From Paucisalibacillus globulus DSM 18846 (GTDB taxonomy: Bacteria > Bacillota > Bacilli > Bacillales > Amphibacillaceae): a stretch of DNA of 64,000 bases. The stretch lies in assembly GCF_000482485.1 (NCBI RefSeq), contig NZ_KI519435.1, positions 135,715 through 199,714 on the forward strand, given 5' to 3'. Positions 1-8,845 of the stretch are shown in pieces; the stretch's first letter is position 1, and each line of letters begins with the position of its first letter. The notes under the pieces were generated by a model, which made no database searches, was not told the origin of the DNA, and saw only the letters and a list, made by a program, of their open reading frames with translations. A program made the translations under genes and the position numbers.

Positions 1-240
1 CCGGGGATTTGGCTGATATTTCGGGGGTTTGGCTGATAGTACGGGAGTTTGGCTGATAATCTGTGAGTTTGGCTGATATTTCAGGGGTTTGGCTGATAAC
101 CCAGGAGTTTGGCCGATATTCTGGGAGTTTGGCTGATATTTCAGGAGTTCGGCTGATAGTCCGGGAGTTTGGCTGATATTTCGCAAATTCGGCTGATATT
201 CCGAAATCTCGGCTGATATCCCGAAATCATGGCTAATATT
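1..240. repeat. 12 tandem copies of a 20-bp repeat
   Basis: Twelve consecutive units of exactly 20 bp, with core TTTGGCTGATATT. Units 1-9 have a G-rich first part (CNGGGAG); the last three drift to CCGAAAT and the final one has GGCTAATATT. There are no unique spacers between units, so this is not a CRISPR array. It begins at the window edge and may extend further. The period is not a multiple of three and no gene crosses it. Function unknown. Confidence 0.9.
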
Positions 241-300
241 CTATAGTTCTATACCACTAACTCAACTCTATAAATATATCATGCTCACAAGTCCCTCTCC

Positions 301-337
301 AATAATAAAAACGCCCCCACCCAAAAAGTGAGAGCGT
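301..337 (-). terminator. Rho-independent terminator of the kbl-tdh operon
   Basis: On the minus strand a 10-bp stem (ACGCTCTCAC with GTGGGGGCGT, two G-U pairs) is followed by TTTTTATTATT. It lies just after the tdh stop codon. Confidence 0.8.
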
Positions 338-343
338 CACATA

Positions 344-1288
344 TTATCTTAGTTTCCCAGCAATCTTCTCCAGCATATCCTTTGTTATACTATCGATATC
401 ATATTTAGCCTTATAACCCCATTCTGCTTCTGCAGCAGATGAATCTATACTGTTTGGCCAGCTATCGGCAATTTTTTGCCTTACTGGGTCAACATCGAAT
501 GAAATATCAAAATCTGGGATGTAGCTTTGAATTGCTTTTGCAAAATCCATTGGTTCTGCTGATATTGCAGAAATGTTAAATGCATTACGATGTACTAGCT
601 TCGATGGATCTGCTTCCATTAATTGAACAATTGCCTCTAATGCATCTGGCATATACATCATATCCATATAGGTTCCTTCTGCAATATAGGAAGTATAGGA
701 TTTTTGTCTGATTGCTTCATAATAAATTTCCACTGCATAATCCGTTGTTCCCCCGCCTGGAGGTGCCACATACGAGATTAATCCAGGAAAACGAACACCA
801 CGTGTATCGACCCCAAAGCGTTCATAGTAGTAATCGCAAAGTAATTCACCAGCTACTTTATTTACCCCATACATGGTTGTTGGACGTTGCAGTGTATCCT
901 GTGGTGTTTGGACTTTTGGTGTAGATGGTCCAAAGGCTCCAATAGAACTAGGGGTAAAGAACTGCAAATTAAGTTCACGGGCTGCTTCTAATGTGTTTAC
1001 AAGGCCCCCCATATTGATATCCCATGCTGTTTTAGGCATTTTTTCCGCGGTTGCAGAAAGAAGTGCAGCTAAATGCATGATGGTATCCACTTGATAATTC
1101 TTTGCAATTTCAAAAATCCGCTTTTCATCGGTTACATCCAATATCTCAAATGGTCCTTCTTCTACTTCACCTTCTACTGCACGAATGTCAGTTGCAATAA
1201 TGTTATCATTACCATATACACTTCTTAACTTTGTAATTAGCTCGGAACCAATTTGTCCACGAGCTCCTGTAACAAGTATTTTCTTCAT
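344..1288 (-). CDS. tdh: L-threonine 3-dehydrogenase, short-chain (SDR/epimerase-like) type
   Basis: Cytoplasmic NAD-dependent oxidation of L-threonine to 2-amino-3-ketobutyrate. The 314 residues show an N-terminal Rossmann glycine motif TGARGQIG (7-14), an acidic NAD-ribose position (TDIR, 33-36), Ser114/Ser115 in TPSS, and the Tyr140-x3-Lys144 pair (YGVNK) of extended SDR enzymes. This is the NDP-sugar-epimerase-like Tdh found in Firmicutes, not the zinc-dependent enterobacterial type. The start is supported by an AGGGG box just upstream. It lies 24 bp downstream of kbl on the same strand, so the two enzymes that turn threonine into glycine and acetyl-CoA are co-transcribed. The context makes another epimerase function unlikely. 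Confidence 0.9.
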   Translation of the reverse strand: MKKILVTGARGQIGSELITKLRSVYGNDNIIATDIRAVEGEVEEGPFEILDVTDEKRIFEIAKNYQVDTIMHLAALLSATAEKMPKTAWDINMGGLVNTLEAARELNLQFFTPSSIGAFGPSTPKVQTPQDTLQRPTTMYGVNKVAGELLCDYYYERFGVDTRGVRFPGLISYVAPPGGGTTDYAVEIYYEAIRQKSYTSYIAEGTYMDMMYMPDALEAIVQLMEADPSKLVHRNAFNISAISAEPMDFAKAIQSYIPDFDISFDVDPVRQKIADSWPNSIDSSAAEAEWGYKAKYDIDSITKDMLEKIAGKLR

Positions 1289-1312
1289 GGTTTTCCCCTC
1301 TATTTAAACAGT

Positions 1313-2506
1313 CTAAATTAATCCCATTTCCTTACCGACTTTACCATAAGCAGCAATTGCTTGGTCTAACATTTCCTTTGTGTGAGCTGCTGTAGGCATA
1401 TTACGCACACGGCCAGTGCCTTTTGGAACCGTTGGGAATACGATAGACTTAGCATAGACGCCTTCATCAAATAATCGCTTACTAAATTCTTGTGCAGCTT
1501 TCTCTTCTCCAATAATACATGGTGTAATTGGTGTTTCACTCTCACCAATATTAAAGCCTAATTTCTTTAACCCGGCTTTTAAGTACTTACCATTTTCCCA
1601 TAATTTATCATGTAATTCCGTGCTTTCCATTAGGATCTCTACTGCTTTTCTACTTGCAATTGCGTCAGCAGGTGAAACAGCCGTTGAGAAAAGGAATGGA
1701 CGTGAACGAACTTTCAGCCAATCAATTAGATTCGCTTTACCAGCAACATAGCCACCGATTACACCAATTGCTTTGGAAAGTGTACCCATTTGAAAATCTA
1801 CTTTATCTTGCAATCCAAAATGTTTTACTGTTCCAGCACCTTTTCCAAGTACACCCGAACCGTGTGCATCATCCACATAAGTGATTAAATCAAATTCCTC
1901 TGCGATTTCTACAATTTCAGGAAGTTTAGCTACATCGCCATCCATAGAAAATACACCATCAGTGATAACCATAATTTTATTATACTGACCTGATTCAACT
2001 GCTTCTTTCGCCTTCTTACGTAAATCTTCCATATCTGAATGACCAAATCGGATAATCTTCGCTCTGGATAAACGACATCCGTCTATAATAGATGCATGAT
2101 TTAATTCATCCGATAGAATAGCATCATTTTTATCCATAACAGCTGAAATTGCCGCCATATTACAGTTAAAACCAGATTGGTACGAAATAACCGCTTCTGT
2201 TCCTTTGAATTCAGTTAATTTCTTTTCAAGCTCAATATGTAAATCAAGTGTGCCATTGATTGTACGTACTGCACCTGCACCAACCCCGTGTGATTCAACA
2301 GCTTCTTTTGCAACTTTTTTCAAACGCTCGTCTGTAGCAAGTCCTAAGTAATTGTTAGAGGAAAGGTTAATTACGTTTTTTCCACGAATATTAATAACTG
2401 GCCCATTCGCACCTTGAACTGGATCAATCTCATTATATAATCCATTTGCTTTCAAATCGGCAAGATTTTCATTTAAAAAGTTATCCAATGTTTTACTACT
2501 CATCAT
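1313..2506 (-). CDS. kbl: 2-amino-3-ketobutyrate CoA ligase (glycine C-acetyltransferase)
   Basis: PLP-dependent alpha-oxoamine synthase that cleaves 2-amino-3-ketobutyrate with CoA to glycine and acetyl-CoA. The 397 residues match the usual family length. Visible motifs are NLSSNNYLG (47-55), VDDAHGSG (211-218, with PLP-contacting Asp and His) and the PLP lysine K245 in [14 protein letters not shown] lies 5 nt before the first of two adjacent ATG codons; either could be used. It is first in the operon with tdh. A cre-like CcpA site sits about 30 bp upstream, suggesting carbon catabolite control. Close relatives include 8-amino-7-oxononanoate synthase, but the tdh partner decides for Kbl. Confidence 0.93.
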   Translation of the reverse strand: MMSSKTLDNFLNENLADLKANGLYNEIDPVQGANGPVINIRGKNVINLSSNNYLGLATDERLKKVAKEAVESHGVGAGAVRTINGTLDLHIELEKKLTEFKGTEAVISYQSGFNCNMAAISAVMDKNDAILSDELNHASIIDGCRLSRAKIIRFGHSDMEDLRKKAKEAVESGQYNKIMVITDGVFSMDGDVAKLPEIVEIAEEFDLITYVDDAHGSGVLGKGAGTVKHFGLQDKVDFQMGTLSKAIGVIGGYVAGKANLIDWLKVRSRPFLFSTAVSPADAIASRKAVEILMESTELHDKLWENGKYLKAGLKKLGFNIGESETPITPCIIGEEKAAQEFSKRLFDEGVYAKSIVFPTVPKGTGRVRNMPTAAHTKEMLDQAIAAYGKVGKEMGLI

Positions 2507-2537
2507 TAAATCCTCCTAATTTATAGAGTTATAACGT

Positions 2538-2551
2538 TGTAAGCGTTACCA
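2538..2551. promoter_or_regulatory. cre-like CcpA site upstream of kbl-tdh
   Basis: TGTAAGCGTTACCA matches the Bacillus cre consensus TGWNANCGNTNWCA at all but one position. It lies between the likely promoter region and the kbl ribosome binding site, where CcpA could block transcription. This is inferred from motif and position only. Confidence 0.55.
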
Positions 2552-2671
2552 TGTTGCTTACCATACTAAGTTTATCATAATCTACTTTAAATGTTTAGGC
2601 TAACAAACAGGTCCTCTTTTCCTGTTGTAATCTAAATACAAATATTACCTCATATTTTTTTGAGATTCTCA

Positions 2672-2701
2672 TTGAATAGATAAGGTACTATCTATTATAC
2701 T
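2672..2701 (+). promoter_or_regulatory. possible sigma-A promoter of the 44-codon ORF
   Basis: TTGAAT, an 18-bp spacer, then TATACT, ending 37 bp before the small ORF start. Confidence 0.45.
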
Positions 2702-2738
2702 AGCTTTTAGGGACATATCAATTTGGAGGAAGGCAGCT

Positions 2739-2873
2739 ATGAGAAAGCTTTTAATTGTATTGTTTGTAATGATTATCTTAGGTTTTGGGGTAGTAGGAGT
2801 AAATCAACAATTAAATGAACCTGAAGGGGTCATTAAGCCCGCTAATTCTAATACCATTAGTATACAGTCTTAA
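2739..2873 (+). CDS. small secreted or membrane peptide, 44 residues, unknown function
   Basis: I do not recognise a family. The peptide starts MRKLLIVLFVMIILGFG, a positively charged N-terminus followed by one hydrophobic segment (about residues 4-21), then a polar tail rich in Asn, Glu and Ser. It could be exported or remain anchored by one helix. GGAGGA lies 8 nt before the ATG, a promoter-like pair lies upstream, and a strong terminator hairpin begins about 30 bp after the stop. Together these make it a self-contained transcription unit. It is divergent from kbl and convergent with the LysM/3D gene. Confidence 0.6.
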   Translation: MRKLLIVLFVMIILGFGVVGVNQQLNEPEGVIKPANSNTISIQS

Positions 2874-2901
2874 TATTAATCGTACGCTATCTAACAAATT
2901 T

Positions 2902-2937
2902 AAAAGGAAGCATCCATCAAGAATGCTTCCTTTTTTT
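2902..2937 (+). terminator. terminator between the small ORF and the LysM/3D gene
   Basis: AAGGAAGCAT pairs with ATGCTTCCTT across a 9-nt loop, followed by a T-run on the plus strand. The minus strand has a shorter TTTTAAATTT, so it may serve both convergent genes. Confidence 0.85.
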
Positions 2938-2944
2938 AACAATA

Positions 2945-3691
2945 TTATTCTATAATTGTTACTTTCACTTCTCTTACGCCCCAATTAAATGCTTCTTCTT
3001 TAGTTGGTACATGAATATCGATTCTATTTCCTTTTATCGCACTTCCTATATCACCTGCGATTGCGTAACCGTAGCCTTCAACATAAACTTTTGATCCTAG
3101 AGGAATGACAGTTGGATCTACCGCAATTACTTTTGCATTACGGTCCTCATTTAAATTTATTCCTGTATAGGTTATTCCAGAACACCCATCACATTCTGCA
3201 GTATATGCTGTAGCAGTAACTGTAAGGGTCTTCCCTTCAGGTTGTTCTTCTTTTTCTTGTTGTACTTCTTTTGTCATGGTACTTGACTTAACCTCTGTTG
3301 GTTGAATTGACTTTGCCGCAGCTACCACCTTATGTTCTTCTGCTTCTTGAATTAATAGTTCTTGTCCAACTAATATTAAATCAGATGTCAATTCGTTCAA
3401 CTCTTTGATTTCATCAATCGTTACACCATGTTTTTTTGAAATACCATAAAGCGTATCTCCTTTTTCTACTAGATACTTTTTATAGACCGCTAGTTTTTGT
3501 TTTGGATAAATTATATTTGTCTGTAAGTCGTTTAATTCAGAAATTGAATCTACGGTTGTGTTATGTTCCATTGCAATTCCCCAAAGGGTATCACCTTCTA
3601 GTACTTCATGCTCCAGTTCTAATGCTGATGCATTTGTTGTTGGGGCTAGAAGTACAATTCCTGTAGCAATTGCAGCTACCATCTTTTTCAT
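2945..3691 (-). CDS. secreted LysM and 3D-domain cell-wall protein (YocH-like)
   Basis: Exported peptidoglycan-binding protein, probably a cell-wall hydrolase. The 248 residues show a signal peptide (1-23, cleavage near NASA), two LysM repeats (about 28-70 and 73-115, each with GDTLWGI/GDTLYGI), a Glu/Lys-rich linker (115-153) and a C-terminal 3D domain. The 3D domain has its three aspartates at 192 (VDP), 214 (GDIG) and 225 (IDIH), the arrangement of YocH and the MltA-like double-psi barrel fold. GGAGGG precedes the ATG. It is a single gene. The exact bond cleaved is not evident from sequence. Confidence 0.88.
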   Translation of the reverse strand: MKKMVAAIATGIVLLAPTTNASALELEHEVLEGDTLWGIAMEHNTTVDSISELNDLQTNIIYPKQKLAVYKKYLVEKGDTLYGISKKHGVTIDEIKELNELTSDLILVGQELLIQEAEEHKVVAAAKSIQPTEVKSSTMTKEVQQEKEEQPEGKTLTVTATAYTAECDGCSGITYTGINLNEDRNAKVIAVDPTVIPLGSKVYVEGYGYAIAGDIGSAIKGNRIDIHVPTKEEAFNWGVREVKVTIIE

Positions 3692-3937
3692 AGTAGTCCC
3701 TCCTTAAATTCCGGACAAGCCTAATCGTAACATAGTTTAATAGGCTATACCGTTACAAGACTTTTATAAGTCTGTTACAAGGATTGCCAAAACTACTATG
3801 ATTTATTACATAATTAATAGATTTGATACAAAAGTAGGAGAAATTTATTAGATTCATAGAATAACGTATTATAAATACTTCTATTGTATCAAGCCTTTAC
3901 TCTCCGTGAATTTTATTTTTTTGTTCTTTGGTAGGCA

Positions 3938-3968
3938 CAAAAAAAGGAAGCACTTGGCTTCCTTTTTT
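3938..3968 (-). terminator. terminator after the first-copy peptide-binding gene
   Basis: AAGGAAGC / GCTTCCTT stem flanked by A-runs and T-runs, directly downstream of the binding-protein gene. The second opp copy has a matching terminator at the same place. Confidence 0.85.
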
Positions 3969-3978
3969 AAAATTCTTA

Positions 3979-5826
3979 TTATTCAACAACTGGCTCTTCT
4001 TGTGTTACCGCAATGTCATAGCGACGTAAATCAGACGCTGGGTCCATTGAGTAGTTAATAACACGGTTGTTAACACCTACTAATACAGAACGGTATAGTG
4101 TAGGGAACATTGGAATGTTATCAACCATATGTTGTTGCCAGTCACTGTAAACTTGTTTACGATATTCTAAATCAAATGCAGCTTCAGAGTTACCATCAAT
4201 GTGCAATTTCTCTAATTCTTCACTTGCGTAACGAGTGTAGTTAGCAAATGATGTAAGTCCATGGATACCTGCAGGGTTTACATCTGTACCAGTTCCCCAA
4301 GCTCCTTGGTAAATATCGATGTCTGGATCGTCACCTTCAACACGATCATAGAAAGTGTTAAATTCTTGTAGACGACCATCTAAAAGCTGAACTTTAATTC
4401 CTACTTCTCCCCATGCTTGGATGTAGTAGTTTGCTAATGGTTCAGCAGTGTCTCCGCCTTCCATAGAAGCAAAGTTAATTACTAACTCTTCACCTTCTGG
4501 AGTCTCACGGAATCCATCACCATCTTTATCTTCATAACCAGCTTCATCTAAAATACGTTTTGCTTCTTCTGGATCATATGTTGGTGTTTCGATAGTAGAG
4601 TCATGGAAGTTTTCAAAGAACGGAATAAGTAATGTTGTTCCACTCCAACGGAAGCCATTATAGAATCGCTCACCAACAGCGTCATTGTCTACCGCATGCC
4701 ACATAGCTTTACGTAGGTTTACATCAGCCATTTTAGCATCTGGATCCAATACGTTTTCGCCTTTATCTGCATCCCATTTACCTAATTTAAATCCGATATA
4801 AGTATACGCAGCATCAACCATACCTAACCATTCAACATTGGACATGTCCGCAGCATCAACAAATTGGTCAGTTGGGAAGCTATCAACCATATCTACTTCA
4901 CCAGTTTCAAGTGCATTAATTACTGTACTTGGGCCAATAATTTTAGCTGTTACTTTATCTAATTTTGGTTCTCCACGCCAGTAGTCTTCATTCTTAACAT
5001 ATGTTACAGACTCACCAGGCACAATGCTTTCTACTTTATATGGTCCCATACCGATTGGTGTTTCACGAACCCATTTTGATTCAGGCATTTCTGCTACTGG
5101 AGTTTCTCCTAGTAAATGTTTCGGTAATGCATATGGCCAGATTCCACCAGCTAGCATCGATGGACCAGTAGTTTCATGCGTAATTTTCAAAGTTTTTTCG
5201 TCTACAATTTCAATACCAGAGATTGTATCTGCTTCTCCTGCATGGTATTCTTTCATACCTACAACATTTTCAAAATCAGAACCGTACCGAATACCTACAT
5301 AATCAGGATGACCAATTACTTCATATGCAAATGCCCAGTCCGCAGCAGTTACAGGTTCTCCATCATGCCAGTTAACACCATCTTTAATCGTTAAAGTGAA
5401 TGTTAATCCGTCTTCAGATACTTCGTATTCTGCAGCACCATCATTTGTATACGCATAGTTCACATCAGAATCAAATAACGGCTCATCAAACCAAGCAATG
5501 AACTCATAATCATAAGCATCTGAATAGAAGTTGTAGTTTAATGTACCAGCAAATGCTGAGCTAGCAACTACACCATAAGTAAGTTCTCCGCCTTCAATTG
5601 CTTCTCCTTCATTAGTCTTTGTCATAACAAAGTCTTCGATTGAGAATAGGCCATCTTCATTTGCAGGCTCTTCCTCATCTTCTTTTTCATCATCTTTTTC
5701 TGCTGGATCTTCAGTATTTTCTGAAGGCTCATCCTTAGGCTTATCAGCAGATTCGTTGTTACATGCAGCTAATACTAGAAGCATTGCCAGCATTAGTGCA
5801 AATAGCCATTTAAATTTCTTGCTCAT
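3979..5826 (-). CDS. peptide ABC transporter substrate-binding lipoprotein, copy 1
   Basis: Family 5 (OppA/DppA-type) extracellular solute-binding protein of 615 residues. It has a lipoprotein signal with lipobox LAAC (Cys22), an acidic, Pro/Glu-rich linker (about 25-60), then the periplasmic-type fold with the family signature near LTFTLTIKDGVNWHDGEPVT. GGGAGGG lies 7 nt before the ATG. It is the last gene of a D-F-B-C-A operon and follows a 190-bp spacer with a small hairpin. From about residue 60 on it is very close to the second copy at 10354-12177, much closer than the permease and ATPase genes are to theirs. The ligand (di-, tri- or oligopeptide, or nickel-like) cannot be told from sequence; peptides are most likely. 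Confidence 0.9.
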   Translation of the reverse strand: MSKKFKWLFALMLAMLLVLAACNNESADKPKDEPSENTEDPAEKDDEKEDEEEPANEDGLFSIEDFVMTKTNEGEAIEGGELTYGVVASSAFAGTLNYNFYSDAYDYEFIAWFDEPLFDSDVNYAYTNDGAAEYEVSEDGLTFTLTIKDGVNWHDGEPVTAADWAFAYEVIGHPDYVGIRYGSDFENVVGMKEYHAGEADTISGIEIVDEKTLKITHETTGPSMLAGGIWPYALPKHLLGETPVAEMPESKWVRETPIGMGPYKVESIVPGESVTYVKNEDYWRGEPKLDKVTAKIIGPSTVINALETGEVDMVDSFPTDQFVDAADMSNVEWLGMVDAAYTYIGFKLGKWDADKGENVLDPDAKMADVNLRKAMWHAVDNDAVGERFYNGFRWSGTTLLIPFFENFHDSTIETPTYDPEEAKRILDEAGYEDKDGDGFRETPEGEELVINFASMEGGDTAEPLANYYIQAWGEVGIKVQLLDGRLQEFNTFYDRVEGDDPDIDIYQGAWGTGTDVNPAGIHGLTSFANYTRYASEELEKLHIDGNSEAAFDLEYRKQVYSDWQQHMVDNIPMFPTLYRSVLVGVNNRVINYSMDPASDLRRYDIAVTQEEPVVE

Positions 5827-5990
5827 CTAAATACCCTCCCTTTTTTTAAAACCCATGTGTTTTGTCGATTAATTCGACTATTTATACTCAACATTAATAC
5901 CAATGTAGTATTAATGTAGGTAACTAATTCATCCGTTTCTTCAAGCCTCACCTCCCCGAAGAGCAAGAATTCACTTAGCTATTACATATA

Positions 5991-6008
5991 GAAGGCCTTT
6001 TGGCTTTC
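5991..6008 (-). other. small intercistronic hairpin
   Basis: GAAAGCC and GGCCTTC pair across AAAA, with one mismatch, just after the permease gene stop and before the binding-protein gene. It may stabilise or separate the downstream mRNA, as is common before or after binding-protein genes. No T-run follows. Confidence 0.4.
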
Positions 6009-6012
6009 AATC

Positions 6013-6921
6013 TTAACCTCTTCTCTGTCTTGCATCTGTAGCTCTTCTAAGTGCTGTACCAACATTATTAACAGCTAACATTAATAACAGAATCATGACT
6101 GATGCAGGTACCCAAATCCACCATCTATATTCAAGTGTTTGTGGGTTTGTCGCGTAACTTAGAAGTGTTCCTAAACTTGGTGTGCTTTCTGGAAATCCGA
6201 ATCCTAAGAAAGAAAGACCAGATTCTAATCCAATATTAGCAGCTAAGTTTAGTGTCATTGTTACAATGACAAGTGAACTAATATTTGGTAAGACATGTTT
6301 AAAAATAATTTTTATATTTGATGTTCCAAGCGTTTTCGCCGCGTGGATATAATCTAACTCTTTCTCTTGTAATGCTCTAGATCTAATTAGCCTTGCAATC
6401 CCCATCCAGAGGAAGGCTGTCATGATGAGTGAAAATGTCCATACACTGTACTTTGGTACAATGGCAACAAAAACAATTACAATCATCATAAATGGCAAGA
6501 CATTAAAGAAATCAAGAACACGCATCATGATATTGTCAATATGTCCACCAAAGAATCCTGCCACTAATCCAAATACAACACCAATAAAACCAGTCATTAC
6601 GGTTACTAATATTGCGATAGATAAAGAGTTTCTAGTACCTATAATTAGCTGCCCAAAGATATCACGGCCACCATAATCGGTACCTAATATATATTCCTCC
6701 CCAGGGGCTTCGTATATAGCGAATAAATCGACCTTTACAATTTCTTCTTGATCAAGTACTATCGCTGTTCCATATACAAAAGCCGATATTCCCACTAAGA
6801 ATATGAGAGAAAGTAATGCTAATTTGTCTCGAACTATTTCCCTCCACACTACACTAAATCCTGATGGAGTCTTTGTTACTGTTTTTGACTGCAATTCTAC
6901 ATTCGCTGAGTTTGCTTCCAT
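6013..6921 (-). CDS. peptide ABC transporter permease, OppC/DppC type, copy 1
   Basis: Inner-membrane permease with an N-terminal cytoplasmic stretch, a first helix near residues 40-60, a long extracytoplasmic loop containing LGTDYGGRDIFGQL (the OppC hallmark), then five more helices. The EAA loop is ELDYIHAAKTLG. I moved the start inward to 6921 (MEANSAN) because GTGAGGTGA lies directly before that ATG and the paralogue at 13322 begins identically. The longer frame would read through this ribosome binding site. It forms the channel with the OppB-type protein encoded 24 bp upstream. Confidence 0.88.
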   Translation of the reverse strand: MEANSANVELQSKTVTKTPSGFSVVWREIVRDKLALLSLIFLVGISAFVYGTAIVLDQEEIVKVDLFAIYEAPGEEYILGTDYGGRDIFGQLIIGTRNSLSIAILVTVMTGFIGVVFGLVAGFFGGHIDNIMMRVLDFFNVLPFMMIVIVFVAIVPKYSVWTFSLIMTAFLWMGIARLIRSRALQEKELDYIHAAKTLGTSNIKIIFKHVLPNISSLVIVTMTLNLAANIGLESGLSFLGFGFPESTPSLGTLLSYATNPQTLEYRWWIWVPASVMILLLMLAVNNVGTALRRATDARQRRG

Positions 6922-6945
6922 TTCGTTCACCTCACTATATACCAA

Positions 6946-7908
6946 TTATTTAATGCGAATTCGTGGGTCAATTATACTTAAAATGATATCCGATAGTAAT
7001 GCACCTAATATGGAAGCAATACCAAATAGTAGCGTAGTCCCAACTACAACACTATAATCCCGTTGACTAATTGATTCTAATAGTAATTGCCCCATCCCTG
7101 GATATCCAAAGATATTTTCTATAAAGATGGATCCCCCGATTAGCAATGTAATTTCGTATCCAAAAAATGCTGCAATTGGTAAAAGTGAGTTTCTAAATAT
7201 ATGTCGGTTATAAACTCTTGATTCAGATGCACCTTTTGAACGGGCCATAAGAATAAAGTCTTTTTGCTTCGTATCAACAATTTCATTTCTTAAATATTGA
7301 ATTGTACTATAGGTAGAGATAAGGGCCATTGATAAGGCCGGTAATAACAAATGATAAAGTTTACTCATTACGTACTCAAACGTACCAGGTACCGATCCAG
7401 GTGCAACACTTCCACTAGTCGGGAACCATTGAAGATGGAAACCAAATAACCACAGCATGACTAGTGCAAAGATAAATAACGGCGTTGCAAATCCAACATA
7501 GGAATATCCGGTAATTAGCTGATCTCTTAACGTATCATTGAATCTTCCGCTTGTAATTCCGAGTGGAATAGCAATCAAATAGGTAAGAATCAATGTAGCG
7601 AGTGATAGCCAAAATGAGTTTACAATTCTTTGTCCCATTAATTCTGTTACCGGCATCTTAAATCGGAAGGAAGTTCCCAAATCCCCTTTTAATAAATCAC
7701 CAACCCAGCTAGCATATTGCACATGCCACGGATCATAAAATCCCAATTGATTACGAAGTTCTTCAATTCGCTCCGGATCCACGTTAGGATCAATCATCCC
7801 CGATAATGCATCCCCTGGCATCATTTTTGCAAGAACAAATAATAAAACACTTAGAACAAAAAGTTGCGGAATCATTATTAAAATACGACGCAAACTAAAT
7901 TTCCACAT
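6946..7908 (-). CDS. peptide ABC transporter permease, OppB/DppB type, copy 1
   Basis: 320-residue membrane permease. It begins with a helix (MWKFSLRRILIMIPQLFVLS) and the family motif MMPGDALSG, has six predicted helices, and carries the EAA loop DFILMARSKGASESRVYNRH, where the ATPases dock. AGAAAGG lies 8 nt before the ATG, and the gap to the upstream ATPase gene is 4 bp. It partners with the OppC-type permease at 6013-6921. Confidence 0.9.
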   Translation of the reverse strand: MWKFSLRRILIMIPQLFVLSVLLFVLAKMMPGDALSGMIDPNVDPERIEELRNQLGFYDPWHVQYASWVGDLLKGDLGTSFRFKMPVTELMGQRIVNSFWLSLATLILTYLIAIPLGITSGRFNDTLRDQLITGYSYVGFATPLFIFALVMLWLFGFHLQWFPTSGSVAPGSVPGTFEYVMSKLYHLLLPALSMALISTYSTIQYLRNEIVDTKQKDFILMARSKGASESRVYNRHIFRNSLLPIAAFFGYEITLLIGGSIFIENIFGYPGMGQLLLESISQRDYSVVVGTTLLFGIASILGALLSDIILSIIDPRIRIK

Positions 7909-7912
7909 AATA

Positions 7913-8845
7913 TCAACCTTTCTCCGGTAAAGCCACTAGATGAGTTTCAGATATCGGTTTTAGACTATAAGCCAAACCTTCCTCATTAAAGTAATCATTA
8001 TAAGCTTGTTCGTACTCTGTATTGACTTCAGCTCGGAATTTTTTCATTTCTTCACGTTTTCTTGGATCAATATCAGGAATTGCTGCAACTAGTCGCTTTG
8101 TATAGATATGTTGTGGATTTTCAAAAATTTCCGTTGCGGTTCCTTCTTCAACAAATCTTCCTTTGTACATGATTCCAATCTGGTCACACATATGTTTAAT
8201 AACACCTAAATCGTGACTAATGAACATGTAGGTTAAATCTAATTCCTTTTGAATTTCATTCATAAAGTTCAATACTTGTGCTTGGACGGACACATCCAAA
8301 GCCGAAACTGGTTCATCTGCAATAATCAGTTTGGGTTTCAATGCAACTGCTCTTGCAACACCAATACGTTGACGTTGTCCCCCAGAGAATTCATGTGGAT
8401 ACTTAAGAATACTTTCCGGACTTAGCCCAACCAATTCTAACAATTCTTGTACCCTTACACGTTCTTCTTTTCTTGATAGGTTTTCGAAATTCCTTAAAGG
8501 TTCGGCAACAATATCCAGTACCCGTTTTTTGGGATTTAATGATGAGTAAGGGTCTTGGAAAATCATTTGAATATCTTTACGAATATCTGATTTTGCTTTT
8601 CTTACTCCCGTAATTTCCTTATCTTCAAAAAATACGTTTCCGCCTGTAATATGATTTAATCCAATGATTGCTCTACCAGTAGTAGATTTACCAGAACCCG
8701 ATTCACCAACTAGCCCATATGTCTTTCCTTTTTCTAATGAGAAAGAAACACCGTCAACTGCTTTAACATGATCTACTGTTCTTCCAAAGATACCTCCCTT
8801 AATTGGAAAGTGAACTTTTAAATCTTCTACTTTAAGAAACCCCAT
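7913..8845 (-). CDS. peptide ABC transporter ATPase, OppF type, copy 1
   Basis: Cytoplasmic ATPase of 310 residues. It has Walker [10 protein letters not shown], a Q-loop in IFQDPYSSLNP, signature [13 protein letters not shown], Walker B LIIADEPVSALD and the H-loop histidine in ISHDLG. The C-terminal extension has the typical IYTKRLVAAIPDIDP. The start at 8845 (MGFLKVEDLKVHFP) is chosen because GGAGG lies 9 nt before it; the longer frame reads backwards through the end of the upstream gene. It overlaps the OppD-type gene by 14 bp, which suggests translational coupling. Confidence 0.9.
   Translation of the reverse strand: MGFLKVEDLKVHFPIKGGIFGRTVDHVKAVDGVSFSLEKGKTYGLVGESGSGKSTTGRAIIGLNHITGGNVFFEDKEITGVRKAKSDIRKDIQMIFQDPYSSLNPKKRVLDIVAEPLRNFENLSRKEERVRVQELLELVGLSPESILKYPHEFSGGQRQRIGVARAVALKPKLIIADEPVSALDVSVQAQVLNFMNEIQKELDLTYMFISHDLGVIKHMCDQIGIMYKGRFVEEGTATEIFENPQHIYTKRLVAAIPDIDPRKREEMKKFRAEVNTEYEQAYNDYFNEEGLAYSLKPISETHLVALPEKG

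Noticed and set aside
1-240. CRISPR array
   Set aside because: Units are 20 bp end to end with no spacers.
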